Below are positions 1-7,409 of a DNA stretch of 64,000 nt, piece after piece; position 1 is the stretch's first letter; each line of letters opens with the position of its first letter. Position numbers and translations under genes: made by a program. The notes beneath the pieces are model-generated. The model searched no databases. It was given only the letters and a program-made list of their open reading frames with translations, and had not been told where the DNA came from. Source of the DNA: JANOBD01 sp031411495 (GTDB lineage: Bacteria; Planctomycetota; Phycisphaerae; Tepidisphaerales; Tepidisphaeraceae); contig JANOBD010000032.1 in the NCBI GenBank assembly GCA_031411495.1, positions 1-64,000 of the forward strand, given 5' to 3'.

Positions 1-2
1 TG

Positions 3-185
3 TTCAAGCACCTGCTGCGGATGATCCTGCTCTGCAGCGAGTTCGCGCAGCTCACGCCGAAGGGCACGACGCCGGAATTCTGGCGCGAAAAGCTCGCCCG
101 GATCAGCGGCGTGCTGACGACCTCGTGCCGAGTGGTCGATCCGCAGAGCACGGATGAGCTGCTGGAGGAACTGGATGAGGTGTAA
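3..185 (+). CDS. C-terminal end of an unidentified protein (5' end outside window)
   Basis: The frame is open from the first bases and stops with TAA after the visible peptide, which ends in ELLEELDEV. About 60 residues are seen. They contain a hydrophobic stretch (LLRMILLCSEF) and then a charged, probably helical tail. No family motif is recognisable, so no function is proposed. The alternative is a chance open frame, but its third-position GC is as high as in neighbouring genes. Confidence 0.5.
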   Translation, partial: FKHLLRMILLCSEFAQLTPKGTTPEFWREKLARISGVLTTSCRVVDPQSTDELLEELDEV

Positions 186-522
186 CCAGTATCAAATCAA
201 GGTTGGGTGCTCTCAGACCCGCTCGAAAATCGCAACGCGATGAGCCGATCAAATCGCTCGCAACACCTTGGCGAATGCCGTCCGCATGTGTGGCGCTCGG
301 CGCGCGGGTCTCGTGTCTGCGCCCGCTGACGATCGCACGCAGTGCCCGAACCGTTTCCAAACGCGACATAAAACGCGACATCGAATGCGACATCACCATC
401 GCCATTCGCGGTCTTTGTCTGTCTCTTGCTGTCAAAACGCGGGGCGGTTTTGTCTGCTCCAGAAACGCAGCAAACCCCTGATTTCTCAGGGGTTTGCATC
501 GGCTGTCTCTTGTTGTCTTCAG
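186..522. other. Intergenic region without a convincing gene
   Basis: Short frames on both strands lack ribosome binding sites and known motifs. Around 360-400 the hexamer CGACAT occurs three times in close succession. The only structured element is the hairpin at 470-497 beside the tRNA. Confidence 0.5.
470..497 (-). terminator. Perfect hairpin downstream of tRNA-Asp
   Basis: An 11-bp perfect inverted repeat (GCAAACCCCTG, six-base loop, CAGGGGTTTGC) lies 26 nt beyond the 3' end of the tRNA on the same strand. There is no long U-tract, so it may be a processing or weak termination signal. Confidence 0.5.
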
Positions 523-596
<74 letters not shown>

Positions 597-941
597 GGCA
601 ACCAGCTTCGCCGGCGATGAATCGTCGGCGATCTTGGCAGGGCAAAACACTCTACGCGGAGCGGTTTACCTGTCAAGTCTGGCCGGTTCGATCCCTTCGA
701 CGAAACAGGGCCAACCCCGCAACTACTGCGGCAGGTCGGCCCGGTGAATCGCCTCTGCGTCTGTGTTTTTCGCCGGGCATTTGCGCGTCCTGGCGCGCTC
801 GCCCGCAGCAAGGACCTTTGGTCGCGGAGGTTGCGCCTGCTGTAAATCGCTTCTTGCCTTTCTTCGGGTCGGCCCAGGCGAGAGAGCGCATTTTCCCCTG
901 CGGCATCGATCGACGCGGCCATCGACGATACATTCCGCGAC
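597..941. other. Intergenic region upstream of the RNase HII-like gene
   Basis: No open frame here has coding features. The right end carries a -10-like TACATT (929-934) only 7 nt before the GTG start of the next gene. Nothing else was recognised. Confidence 0.4.
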
Positions 942-1904
942 GTGATCATTGCCGGCATCGATGAAGCGGGATACGGGCCCATCCTCGGGCCGATGGTGAT
1001 TGGCTGCTGCGCGATCGACGTACCCGATGCCGACGAAATTCCCTGCGGCTGGAAGTTGCTGAAGCGGCTCGTCGCCAGGAAGCGCGACCCCAAGGGAAAA
1101 AAGCTACACGTCAACGATTCCAAGAAGGTCTATTCGCCGGCGATCGGCCTCGCCGAGCTCGAAAAGTCCATCCTCTGTCTGCTTTCGTCGTGCGCAAAGC
1201 AGTGCGACGACCTCCCGAGTTTCCTCGATTGCGTCGCCGCTCACTCGGTCGAAGCGCTCGCAGCGCACGACTGGTATCTGGCCGTCGATGGCGAAGTCTT
1301 TCCGATTGCGAACGATGCGATGTCGATCCGAATCGCGTCAAACCTGGCCCGCGTCGAATGCGAACGCGCAAAGGTCAAGTTCGTTCATCTGCAGGCACAC
1401 GTTCTGCCGGAGTCGAAGCTTAATACCATGTTCGAGGCGACTCGAAACAAGAGCGCGGCGAGCTTTTCCGTCGTCGCGCAGCACATCGATACGCTGCTGC
1501 GGAATTACAGCGAGCAGGACCTGGTCATCTACTGTGACCGGCAGGGCGGCCGGACGCACTACGGCAGCGTGCTGATGCAGATGTTCCCGGATTGGTCGCT
1601 CGCGGTCGTCAACGAGGCCAGCGAGCAGAGCGAATATCGCCTCTCGCTGGGCAACCGATCGGCACGGATGATCTTTGCCGAGAAGTGCGAAGAGCAGAGC
1701 ATCAGCGTGGCGATCGCATCGATGCTCAGCAAGTATTGCCGCGAGGCGCTGATGCACCGCTTCAACCGCTGGTGGAAGCGGCACGAACCGACACTTGTGC
1801 CGACGGCGGGATACTGGACCGACGGGCTGCGCTTCCTGAAAGAGATCGAGCCGGTCTGCGCCCGGCTGGGGATCGATCATGCGTCGCTGGCGCGGACGCG
1901 TTAG
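942..1904 (+). CDS. Ribonuclease HII-like protein
   Basis: Predicted RNase H-fold endonuclease acting on RNA in RNA-DNA hybrids, in the cytoplasm. The N-terminus GIDEAGYGPILGP carries the Asp7-Glu8 pair of the RNase HII active site. VNDSKKV (Asp59, Ser60, Lys61) is the SK block, and Asp199 in YCDRQGG is a likely third metal ligand. The block IASMLSKYCREAL resembles the conserved helix of RNase HII, but with Glu where RD is usual. At 320 residues it is longer than typical RnhB (about 200), with an insertion between residues 70 and 190. The start is GTG; there is no Shine-Dalgarno, but a TACATT box lies 7 nt upstream, suggesting a leaderless transcript. It may belong to a divergent lineage-specific subfamily. 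Confidence 0.8.
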   Translation: MIIAGIDEAGYGPILGPMVIGCCAIDVPDADEIPCGWKLLKRLVARKRDPKGKKLHVNDSKKVYSPAIGLAELEKSILCLLSSCAKQCDDLPSFLDCVAAHSVEALAAHDWYLAVDGEVFPIANDAMSIRIASNLARVECERAKVKFVHLQAHVLPESKLNTMFEATRNKSAASFSVVAQHIDTLLRNYSEQDLVIYCDRQGGRTHYGSVLMQMFPDWSLAVVNEASEQSEYRLSLGNRSARMIFAEKCEEQSISVAIASMLSKYCREALMHRFNRWWKRHEPTLVPTAGYWTDGLRFLKEIEPVCARLGIDHASLARTR

Positions 1905-1910
1905 CATTCA

Positions 1911-2702
1911 TCATCCGGCGATGTGCATCCCGCCGTCCACGTGCAGAACGGCGCCAGTGATATACCCCCCGGCATCACTGCAAAGCAGCAGCGCAGCGCC
2001 GGCGCAGTCTTCCGGCTCGCCGACGCGCTTGAGCGGAAGGAACTCGACGCGCTTGTCGTTCTTGTGATGCTTTTCGAAGTGGTCGCGGTTGCGCCAGGTG
2101 TTGTAGTAACCGGGCGCGATACAGTTGACGGTGATGCCGTCTTTGCCCAGTGCGCGGGCGAAGCTGTTGGTGAGGTTGTGGATGGCGGCCTTACTTGCGG
2201 AATACGGGCCCATGCCCAGGTAACCGCGGATGCCTTGGATCGAGCCGACGTTCAGGATGCGGCCCCAGTGCTGTTCGCGCATGTGAGGCACGACGAGCTG
2301 GCTGAGTCGCCACGGCGAAACAATATTCGCACGGAGAATTTCTTCGACCTGTTCGTTGGACCACTCTTCGAGATTGCGCGAGGACTGGATCGACGCGTTG
2401 TTGATGAGGATGTCGACGGGGCCAAGCGATTTAGACGTCTCGGCGATCCATTCATCCGCATCGGCCAGGCGGGTGGCGTCGCCGCCGAGCGCGATCACGT
2501 CATGGCCTGCCTGCTTCAACTGGTCGGCCTGTTCGCGCGCGACGTCGCGGTCAATGTCCTGCAGCGCGACCTTTGCGCCGGCTTCGGCGAGCGCTTGGCC
2601 GATCGCCAGCCCGATGCCGCGGCCCGCGCCGGTGATCAGCGCAACGCGGCCATCCACTCGGAACCGGGAAAGCGTATTCTGCGGGGAATCGGGTGTAGCC
2701 AT
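1911..2702 (-). CDS. SDR-family NAD(P)-dependent oxidoreductase
   Basis: Classical short-chain dehydrogenase of 263 residues, predicted soluble. It shows the Rossmann motif TGAGRGIG near the N-terminus, the NNAS motif, catalytic Ser then YSASK, and the C-terminal signature TGAVLHVDGG. These are typical of FabG-like or sugar/gluconate dehydrogenases; the substrate cannot be read from sequence. ATG at 2702 is chosen over GTG at 2708 because TTGCCA-16-TAGCAT sits 9 nt before the ATG, so a transcript starting there would begin at or near this ATG. The gene converges on the RNase HII-like gene with a 6-nt gap. Confidence 0.88.
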   Translation of the reverse strand: MATPDSPQNTLSRFRVDGRVALITGAGRGIGLAIGQALAEAGAKVALQDIDRDVAREQADQLKQAGHDVIALGGDATRLADADEWIAETSKSLGPVDILINNASIQSSRNLEEWSNEQVEEILRANIVSPWRLSQLVVPHMREQHWGRILNVGSIQGIRGYLGMGPYSASKAAIHNLTNSFARALGKDGITVNCIAPGYYNTWRNRDHFEKHHKNDKRVEFLPLKRVGEPEDCAGAALLLCSDAGGYITGAVLHVDGGMHIAG

Positions 2703-2711
2703 CGGCACTCG

Positions 2712-2739
2712 ATGCTAGGCAATTCGAATCGGGTGGCAA
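2712..2739 (-). promoter_or_regulatory. Predicted leaderless promoter of the SDR gene
   Basis: On the minus strand TTGCCA, a 16-nt spacer and TAGCAT are followed by 9 nt and the ATG. The spacing places the transcription start at about the start codon. Confidence 0.5.
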
Positions 2740-2769
2740 TGGAGTGTCGCTCGGACGTGCTGACCGGAC

Positions 2770-3216
2770 TTACGCCTGTGCCATCAGAAGGTGCCGGCAC
2801 GCATCATCGAACGACAGGCCCGCATCGACGGGTGCCGCCGCCGCGAGCGGCCAGGCCTCTTGCTGAATTCGGGTCCAGCTCATCGGGCGAAGAAAGTCGC
2901 GCTTCTCCACGCGCTTTCGCAGAAGACACGTCACGTGCGAATGTCGCGAATCTCTACTGATGCGCCGGAAGGTGGATTCCACAACGGTTGCGGACCCTTC
3001 GAGCGTCTGGGCAAAGTGCAAGGCGGACGCGAAGAGCTGTCCGGATACGCCCGCGAGGAAGTTCCTCACGCCCGCGGTGATAAGCATATTGATCACGACG
3101 TCGTCCGATGCCACAGAGTTACGACGTGAGACGTAGGTCAACTGCAGCAACGGGTCGGTGGCTGCCGCGTAACGAAGACTCATGTCAATGACTTGTTCGC
3201 GCGATGGTGCGGTCAT
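2770..3216 (-). CDS. BLUF-domain (FAD blue-light sensor) protein
   Basis: A 148-residue protein whose residues 25-115 match the BLUF fold. It has Tyr28 in LTYVSRR, Asn52 in VRNFLAGVSG, Gln70 in HFAQTLEG, and Met112/Trp114 in RPMSW. The Tyr-Asn (24) and Asn-Gln (18) spacings equal those of known BLUF photoreceptors, and FRRISRDSRH matches the family helix. A short C-terminal tail follows with no recognisable output domain. The start at 3216 is preferred because GGAG lies about 11 nt upstream. It sits 80 nt downstream of the OmpR-type regulator on the same strand, so co-transcription is likely. FAD binding and light response are inferred from the family. Confidence 0.8.
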   Translation of the reverse strand: MTAPSREQVIDMSLRYAAATDPLLQLTYVSRRNSVASDDVVINMLITAGVRNFLAGVSGQLFASALHFAQTLEGSATVVESTFRRISRDSRHSHVTCLLRKRVEKRDFLRPMSWTRIQQEAWPLAAAAPVDAGLSFDDACRHLLMAQA

Positions 3217-3296
3217 GCTGAATCCGTCTCCGTACGCAAACAATACCATTCAAAGATTACAAAATGATGACATATAAAGGCCCGTCGCCAAGGGTC

Positions 3297-3980
3297 TCAC
3301 TCACCCGATGCGGGCGGCGCATCGCTCATCATGTAACCTCGGCCGGTAACGGTGTGAATCAACGGTTTGAGTTCCTGCAGATGAATCTTGCTTCGCAGAC
3401 GCCCGATCGAGACGTCGATGACGTTTGAACTCCATTCGACCTCGTCTCCCCACACCTGATCCGCCAATTCGCTGCGCGTGAGTACGCGATCGCGATGTTC
3501 CATCAGGTATTCGAGCAGATCGAACTCTCGATTGGTCAGCATGACGCGCTTCCCTGCGCGAAAGACGGTGTAATCCTTCGGCGAGAGTTCCAGGTCGCCG
3601 ACGACGAGCTTCTCACGCTCGCCAGGCATGCATCTCCGGGCCATCGAACGCAGCCGCGCGGCGAGTTCATCCGGGTTGGCGGTCTCGGGAACGACGTCAT
3701 CCGCTCCCGCCTCAAATAGGGCGATCGAGTGTTCCGGATCGCTTTGCCGGCGAACGACGATCAACGGCGTGCCGCTGACTTTGCGAATCTCCGTCACTGC
3801 TTCGAGCCCATCGTTTACGTCGTCATGAACGACAATCGCACTGAAGCGTCCCTTGGCCGCTTCATTCGCGGCATCCGGTATGGAGTGTGTCGGCGTCACA
3901 TCGAAATTGTGCGAGCGCATCGAATCGCGAGTCGCAATCTGTCCGTTTACTCCCGGCAATTCAACGCTGAGGATATTCAT
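3297..3980 (-). CDS. OmpR-family response regulator with degenerate receiver domain
   Basis: 227 residues: receiver-like domain 1-115 and winged-helix DNA-binding domain about 125-220 (LTNREFDLLEYLMEH, RSELADQVW, NVIDVSIGRLRSKI, TVTGRGY). The receiver has lost hallmark residues. The acidic pair after strand 1 reads Glu-Leu, the Thr/Ser after strand 4 is Arg (VVRRQ), and the conserved Lys is replaced in VPETANP; only Asp53/Asp54 remain near the phosphosite. It is therefore probably not switched by ordinary phosphorylation. There is a good Shine-Dalgarno (AGGAG) before the ATG. No kinase is adjacent; the BLUF gene follows directly. Confidence 0.9.
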   Translation of the reverse strand: MNILSVELPGVNGQIATRDSMRSHNFDVTPTHSIPDAANEAAKGRFSAIVVHDDVNDGLEAVTEIRKVSGTPLIVVRRQSDPEHSIALFEAGADDVVPETANPDELAARLRSMARRCMPGEREKLVVGDLELSPKDYTVFRAGKRVMLTNREFDLLEYLMEHRDRVLTRSELADQVWGDEVEWSSNVIDVSIGRLRSKIHLQELKPLIHTVTGRGYMMSDAPPASGE

Positions 3981-4334
3981 AAAGTCTCCTGCTGAAGAGA
4001 TGACATATTTCGTTTACATTGAGCAATCTTGCCATGTGAACAAACCCGACAGCACCTCTCGGGACAACCCCGAATGGCATAAAGTAAAAGGGAGTGTTGC
4101 GACATCCTCGGCGCACGCAGGCGACCGACTCGTAGAGATACGAATCGGCGAAAGCGGGGACCGATCGCGAACCACGGGATCGCCCCGGCTCGCCTGCGGT
4201 TGCGGTAATCGGTTTGCCGAAAGCGACTTATGTGACCGTAGCCGGGGAGTCGAGGCCGTGCTGCGCCGCCGGTAAGAGTCGCGCCGGCTGCAGGCAAGTG
4301 GCGGCAGCCGAATTTTCGGCACTTGAGAAGGACT
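3981..4334. other. Divergent intergenic region holding a structured-RNA candidate
   Basis: It separates the regulator (minus) from a small plus-strand frame. It contains the three-way junction at 4116-4198 and a second hairpin at 4284-4311 (CGGCTGC ... GCAGCCG followed by AATTTT). Confidence 0.5.
4116..4198 (+). ncRNA. Candidate riboswitch-like three-way junction RNA
   Basis: P1 is a perfect 9-bp stem (4116-4124 with 4190-4198). P2 (4125-4148) has nine pairs, one C-A mismatch and a GAGA (GNRA) tetraloop. P3 (4156-4186) has four G-C pairs, a two-base bulge and five more pairs around an 11-nt loop. Junction J2/3 is CGAAAGC. A downstream hairpin (4284-4311) and a small frame at 4335 follow on the same strand, as in a riboswitch leader. 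The outline recalls class-I c-di-GMP aptamers, but the sequence does not match that consensus. It is unassigned, and the reverse strand cannot be excluded. Confidence 0.4.
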
Positions 4335-4562
4335 ATGAGCACTGCCGAAAACAATTCCCTCGAAATCATCGCGAACGATATCGCCACCGGAATCCTGCCC
4401 GTGCCCGGTGGCAGGCCCATCACCGTGATCGGCACCAACCCCATCCGCGCCGGCTTCGGACAGCGCGCGCTCGAACGGGCAACGCTGCGGGAAGGGTATC
4501 TCACTCCCGCGTGGCCTATGGTTGTTGTTCGCCGCGCAATCCCCAGATCCTTCGCTCGCTGA
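4335..4562 (+). CDS. Small hypothetical protein (75 aa)
   Basis: ATG preceded by AGAAGGA at good spacing; 75 residues with high GC at third positions over most of the frame. The sequence includes IATGILPVPGG, a string that in planctomycete-type genomes often arises from a dispersed palindrome (here GCCACCGG ... CCGGTGGC at 4383-4412), so part of the frame may be repeat-derived. It has no transmembrane segment or known domain. It lies downstream of the structured RNA candidate, which would fit a regulated leader and gene pair. Confidence 0.4.
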   Translation: MSTAENNSLEIIANDIATGILPVPGGRPITVIGTNPIRAGFGQRALERATLREGYLTPAWPMVVVRRAIPRSFAR

Positions 4563-5039
4563 GGCTCATTCTGGATAACAGATCTTAAGTGGCGCGAGTG
4601 AAGTCCGCGTAAGGCTCCCTCTGCATGACAGTTTGCAGGGTGTTTTCGACGTTTTTCATTGCCTCCTCGACTGCCCGCTAATCTTCGCTATGATGATTGC
4701 CGATAAGGTATCTGCCTCGATTGCTCACGAAGCCTGCCACGGAGTTCACTCCCAACCGCAGTTTCCTCTGACAGTTTGAGCCAGTCGCGCGTCGATCGAC
4801 TTTGTTCTCGGCATTGTTGCCGGTGGTCATTGGTGCGCCCTTGGGGTCTGCTTTCTTCGTTGGACGGGCAATTTGCCCGTTTGATCGACGAAGCGATGCG
4901 ACTCCCGAGCCGCCAGGGCCAAGGACATTGTCCTTCCCTCGATGAGGTGAGTGCTTCACTTGCTGAAGCCGCTCCTCACGCGTGACGGGTCTTCCCTTCA
5001 CATCGGTCTCGATTTTTCCCGCACACCGATAGGACGTGC
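4563..5039. other. Long leader region upstream of the DEAD-box helicase
   Basis: No supported gene. A hairpin at 4864-4880 (ACGGGCAA-T-TTGCCCGT) lies inside outer arms CTTCGT/ACGAAG (4855-4893). The long region before a helicase gene could be a regulated 5' leader. AGGA near 5031 is the likely ribosome site of the helicase. Confidence 0.4.
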
Positions 5040-6611
5040 ATGCAGTTTTCTGATCTCCGGCTCGTTGAGCCGCTCCTCCGTGCCCTTGTTGAAGAGGGTT
5101 ATTCCACCGCCACGCCGATCCAGGCCAAGGCGATTCCACCCGTGCTCGAAGGGCACGACGTGCTCGGCTCGGCCCAGACAGGCACCGGCAAAACGGCCGC
5201 GTTCGCGCTGCCGATACTCCAGCACCTCGCGGCCAATACGCCCGCGCTGCGCGGCAAGGGCTTTGCCCCGCGCTGCCTCGTGCTCGCGCCGACCCGCGAA
5301 CTCGTCGCCCAGATCGCCGAGGGTTTTCAAACTTACGGCCGACACTTGAAGCTCAAAGTCACCACCGTGTTCGGCGGCGTCTCGCAGTATGGCCAGGAGA
5401 AGGCGCTGCGCAACGGCGTCGACGTCCTCGTGGCCGCACCGGGCCGATTGCTCGACCTGTGCGAGCAGGGGCTCGTCAATCTGAAATCGGTCCAGACGTT
5501 CGTGCTCGACGAAGCCGACCGCATGCTCGACATGGGCTTCATCTTCCCGATCCGCAAGATCGCGGCGATGTTGCCTGCCAAGCGGCAGACGCTGATGTTC
5601 AGCGCCACCATGCCCGTCGATATCCGCAAGCTCGCCGACTCGCTGCTGAACAAGCCGGTTCGCATCGAGGTCTCGCCCGTCTCGTCGATGGTCGCGAAGA
5701 TCGAAGAGAGCGTCTACTTCATCGAGAAGAACAAGAAGCCGGCGCTGCTGGCGCACCTGTTCGAAGAACTCGGCATGGCCCGGACGATCGTCTTCACCCG
5801 CACCAAGCACGGCGCGGACAAGGTCGTGAAGGCGCTGCATCGCTACGACATCCGTGCCGAGGCGATCCACGGCAACAAGAGCCAGAACGCGCGGCAGCGT
5901 GCGCTCGACAACTTCAAGACCGGCAAGACGCCGATGCTGGTGGCGACCGACATCGCCAGCCGCGGCATCGACGTCGACATGATCACGCATGTGGTGAACT
6001 TCGACCTGACGCACGAGCCCGAGACGTACGTGCATCGCGTCGGCAGAACCGGCCGCGCCGGGCAGACGGGGATCGCCGTTTCGTTCTGCGACAGTGAAGA
6101 AAAGGAAAACCTCCGCGCGATCGAGAAGCTCACCAAGCGGAAGATCCGCGTGGCCGAGACGATCGCACACCTCGCGGTGCAGGAACGGTCATCGGTGGGC
6201 GACCGGGACGATCGCCACGAAGGACGGCACGGTGGCCGGGGCGAATCGCATCGCCGCGGCGACGGCGCCGCCCATCGCAAGCAAGGCGGACATCGCTCCG
6301 GAGCCCGTGGCGAACAGCATTCGAGTTCTCCAGGTCATTCAAGCAACCGCGCAGAGTCTCATCCGCGTCCAGAACACGCGCCGGGCAGCGGTGTGAAGGT
6401 CGCTTCGCATGCCGGCGCCAAGGGACACACCGCCCGCGGCGGATCGCACCCGCGTGAGGCGGCGCGATCGCACGCCGGCGCGCCACACCAGGGCAAGACC
6501 GCAGCGCGTCCGCATGCAGCTGGCGCGAGCCAGCCGCGGGCACACGCGCCAGCCAAGAGCAGCTTCCACCCGTTGGGCGGAAAGCACCGCTCTTCGCGTG
6601 GCCGGCGCTGA
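5040..6611 (+). CDS. rhlE: DEAD-box ATP-dependent RNA helicase, RhlE type
   Basis: ATP-driven RNA unwinding in the cytoplasm, in ribosome assembly or RNA decay. All motifs are present in order: Q motif ATPIQAKAIP, motif I AQTGTGKT (Lys51), PTRELVAQI, APGRLLDL, DEAD at 157-160, SAT, IVFTRTKHGADKV, TDIASRGID and HRVGRTGRAG. After about residue 385 a tail of some 140 residues is rich in His, Gly, Arg, Ser and Ala (GRHGGRGESHRRG, GGKHRSSRGRR), a likely unstructured RNA-binding extension. ATG with AGGA 6-7 nt upstream. The length (523) exceeds the core family because of the tail. A strong hairpin follows 40 nt after the stop. Confidence 0.96.
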   Translation: MQFSDLRLVEPLLRALVEEGYSTATPIQAKAIPPVLEGHDVLGSAQTGTGKTAAFALPILQHLAANTPALRGKGFAPRCLVLAPTRELVAQIAEGFQTYGRHLKLKVTTVFGGVSQYGQEKALRNGVDVLVAAPGRLLDLCEQGLVNLKSVQTFVLDEADRMLDMGFIFPIRKIAAMLPAKRQTLMFSATMPVDIRKLADSLLNKPVRIEVSPVSSMVAKIEESVYFIEKNKKPALLAHLFEELGMARTIVFTRTKHGADKVVKALHRYDIRAEAIHGNKSQNARQRALDNFKTGKTPMLVATDIASRGIDVDMITHVVNFDLTHEPETYVHRVGRTGRAGQTGIAVSFCDSEEKENLRAIEKLTKRKIRVAETIAHLAVQERSSVGDRDDRHEGRHGGRGESHRRGDGAAHRKQGGHRSGARGEQHSSSPGHSSNRAESHPRPEHAPGSGVKVASHAGAKGHTARGGSHPREAARSHAGAPHQGKTAARPHAAGASQPRAHAPAKSSFHPLGGKHRSSRGRR

Positions 6612-6650
6612 TTGGCTATTTCGGCGGGTTCGAGTAGGATTCGATTATTG

Positions 6651-6691
6651 ACGTCCAAGGGACATGCGGCTTGCCGCGGTTCCTTGGACGT
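6651..6691 (+). terminator. Terminator-like hairpin after the helicase gene
   Basis: Ten perfect base pairs (ACGTCCAAGG with CCTTGGACGT), with an inner CGGC/GCCG stem in the loop and a short TTT after. It lies 40 nt beyond the helicase stop and 26 nt before the 3' end of the convergent membrane-protein gene. Confidence 0.65.
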
Positions 6692-6716
6692 TTGCGTTGG
6701 CGAGCGCGGTCGGCGA

Positions 6717-7199
6717 TCACGCCGGCTTCCGCGGCGCGCCTCTCAGTGCGACGACCAACAATCCGATCAACGCCAGCAGAACGAGCGTCGAGCCGCCCGC
6801 GAACAGTAAGTCCCGCGACATCGTCGGCGTCGTCTGCCCCAGCGCCACCACGAGCAGTTGCATCAAGACGAGTAGGCCGACGATCAGCAGGCGCAGCACC
6901 GTCAGAAGAATCGACGTGACGATCGCCCAGCGACGCCCCATGTAGGTGTAGATACCGAGTACGATCGACAAGCCCGACTCGGCCAGCCCGAGGACGCCGG
7001 AGAGGACGATGATCCACGTCAGCGTCGGCGGGCGGAGCATCGGGTTGTCCTGCAGCGCGGGACCGGCGGCATCGATCTGCGCATCGAGCCAGGCGGGATT
7101 CACCAGCGCGTAAACGCTCGCCCCGACGCTGCCGAACAGGATCGCCACGCCGATGACGATGATGACGACGCCCGCGAGACGGGCGGCTTTGGAGGACAT
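6717..7199 (-). CDS. Small integral membrane protein, four TM segments
   Basis: 160 residues with four hydrophobic helices at about 8-32, 62-84, 92-118 and 130-152, short loops and a basic C-terminus (RGAPRKPA). It has no recognised domain. The ATG has no Shine-Dalgarno, but TAGACT lies 7 nt upstream with a weak TTCGTG 18 nt further, suggesting a leaderless transcript. It converges with the helicase gene. Function unknown; small four-helix proteins of this kind are common near the inner membrane. Confidence 0.75.
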   Translation of the reverse strand: MSSKAARLAGVVIIVIGVAILFGSVGASVYALVNPAWLDAQIDAAGPALQDNPMLRPPTLTWIIVLSGVLGLAESGLSIVLGIYTYMGRRWAIVTSILLTVLRLLIVGLLVLMQLLVVALGQTTPTMSRDLLFAGGSTLVLLALIGLLVVALRGAPRKPA

Positions 7200-7255
7200 G
7201 CGCGAAAGTCTATCACGACCTGCGTTGGTTCACGAAAGTCGTACGGCTGAAGACG

Positions 7256-7390
7256 AAAGGCAACCGCGGAGGCGCAGAGGACACGGAGGTCACGCAGAGA
7301 AAAATCGGAGCGTGGCTGCAACCTCTCTCGCCTAAAATCCTTGCTCTGCGCGACCTCTCCTCACTCCGCTTCTCTGCGGTTGCCCTTTCT
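7256..7390. repeat. Imperfect inverted repeat of the CGCAGAG type
   Basis: The left arm (GAAAGGCAACCGCGGAGG, then GCGCAGAGGACACGGAGG) and the right arm, read in reverse (GGGCAACCGCAGAGAAGCGG), are related across about 45 bp each. The element lies wholly between the 3' end of the glycosidase gene and the promoter of the membrane-protein gene. Similar intergenic palindromes with CGCAGAG strings occur widely in planctomycete and verrucomicrobial DNA. Confidence 0.6.
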
Positions 7391-7409
7391 CTTGATCGCA
7401 ACTCACCCG

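Noticed and set aside
4116..4198. Hammerhead or twister ribozyme reading of the structured RNA
   Set aside because: CGAAA follows stem P2, but the required CUGANGA before it is missing, and twister core bases are absent.
4116..4198. Class-I c-di-GMP riboswitch
   Set aside because: The general shape is similar, but the conserved ligand-binding strand and the tetraloop-receptor sequence are not present as expected.
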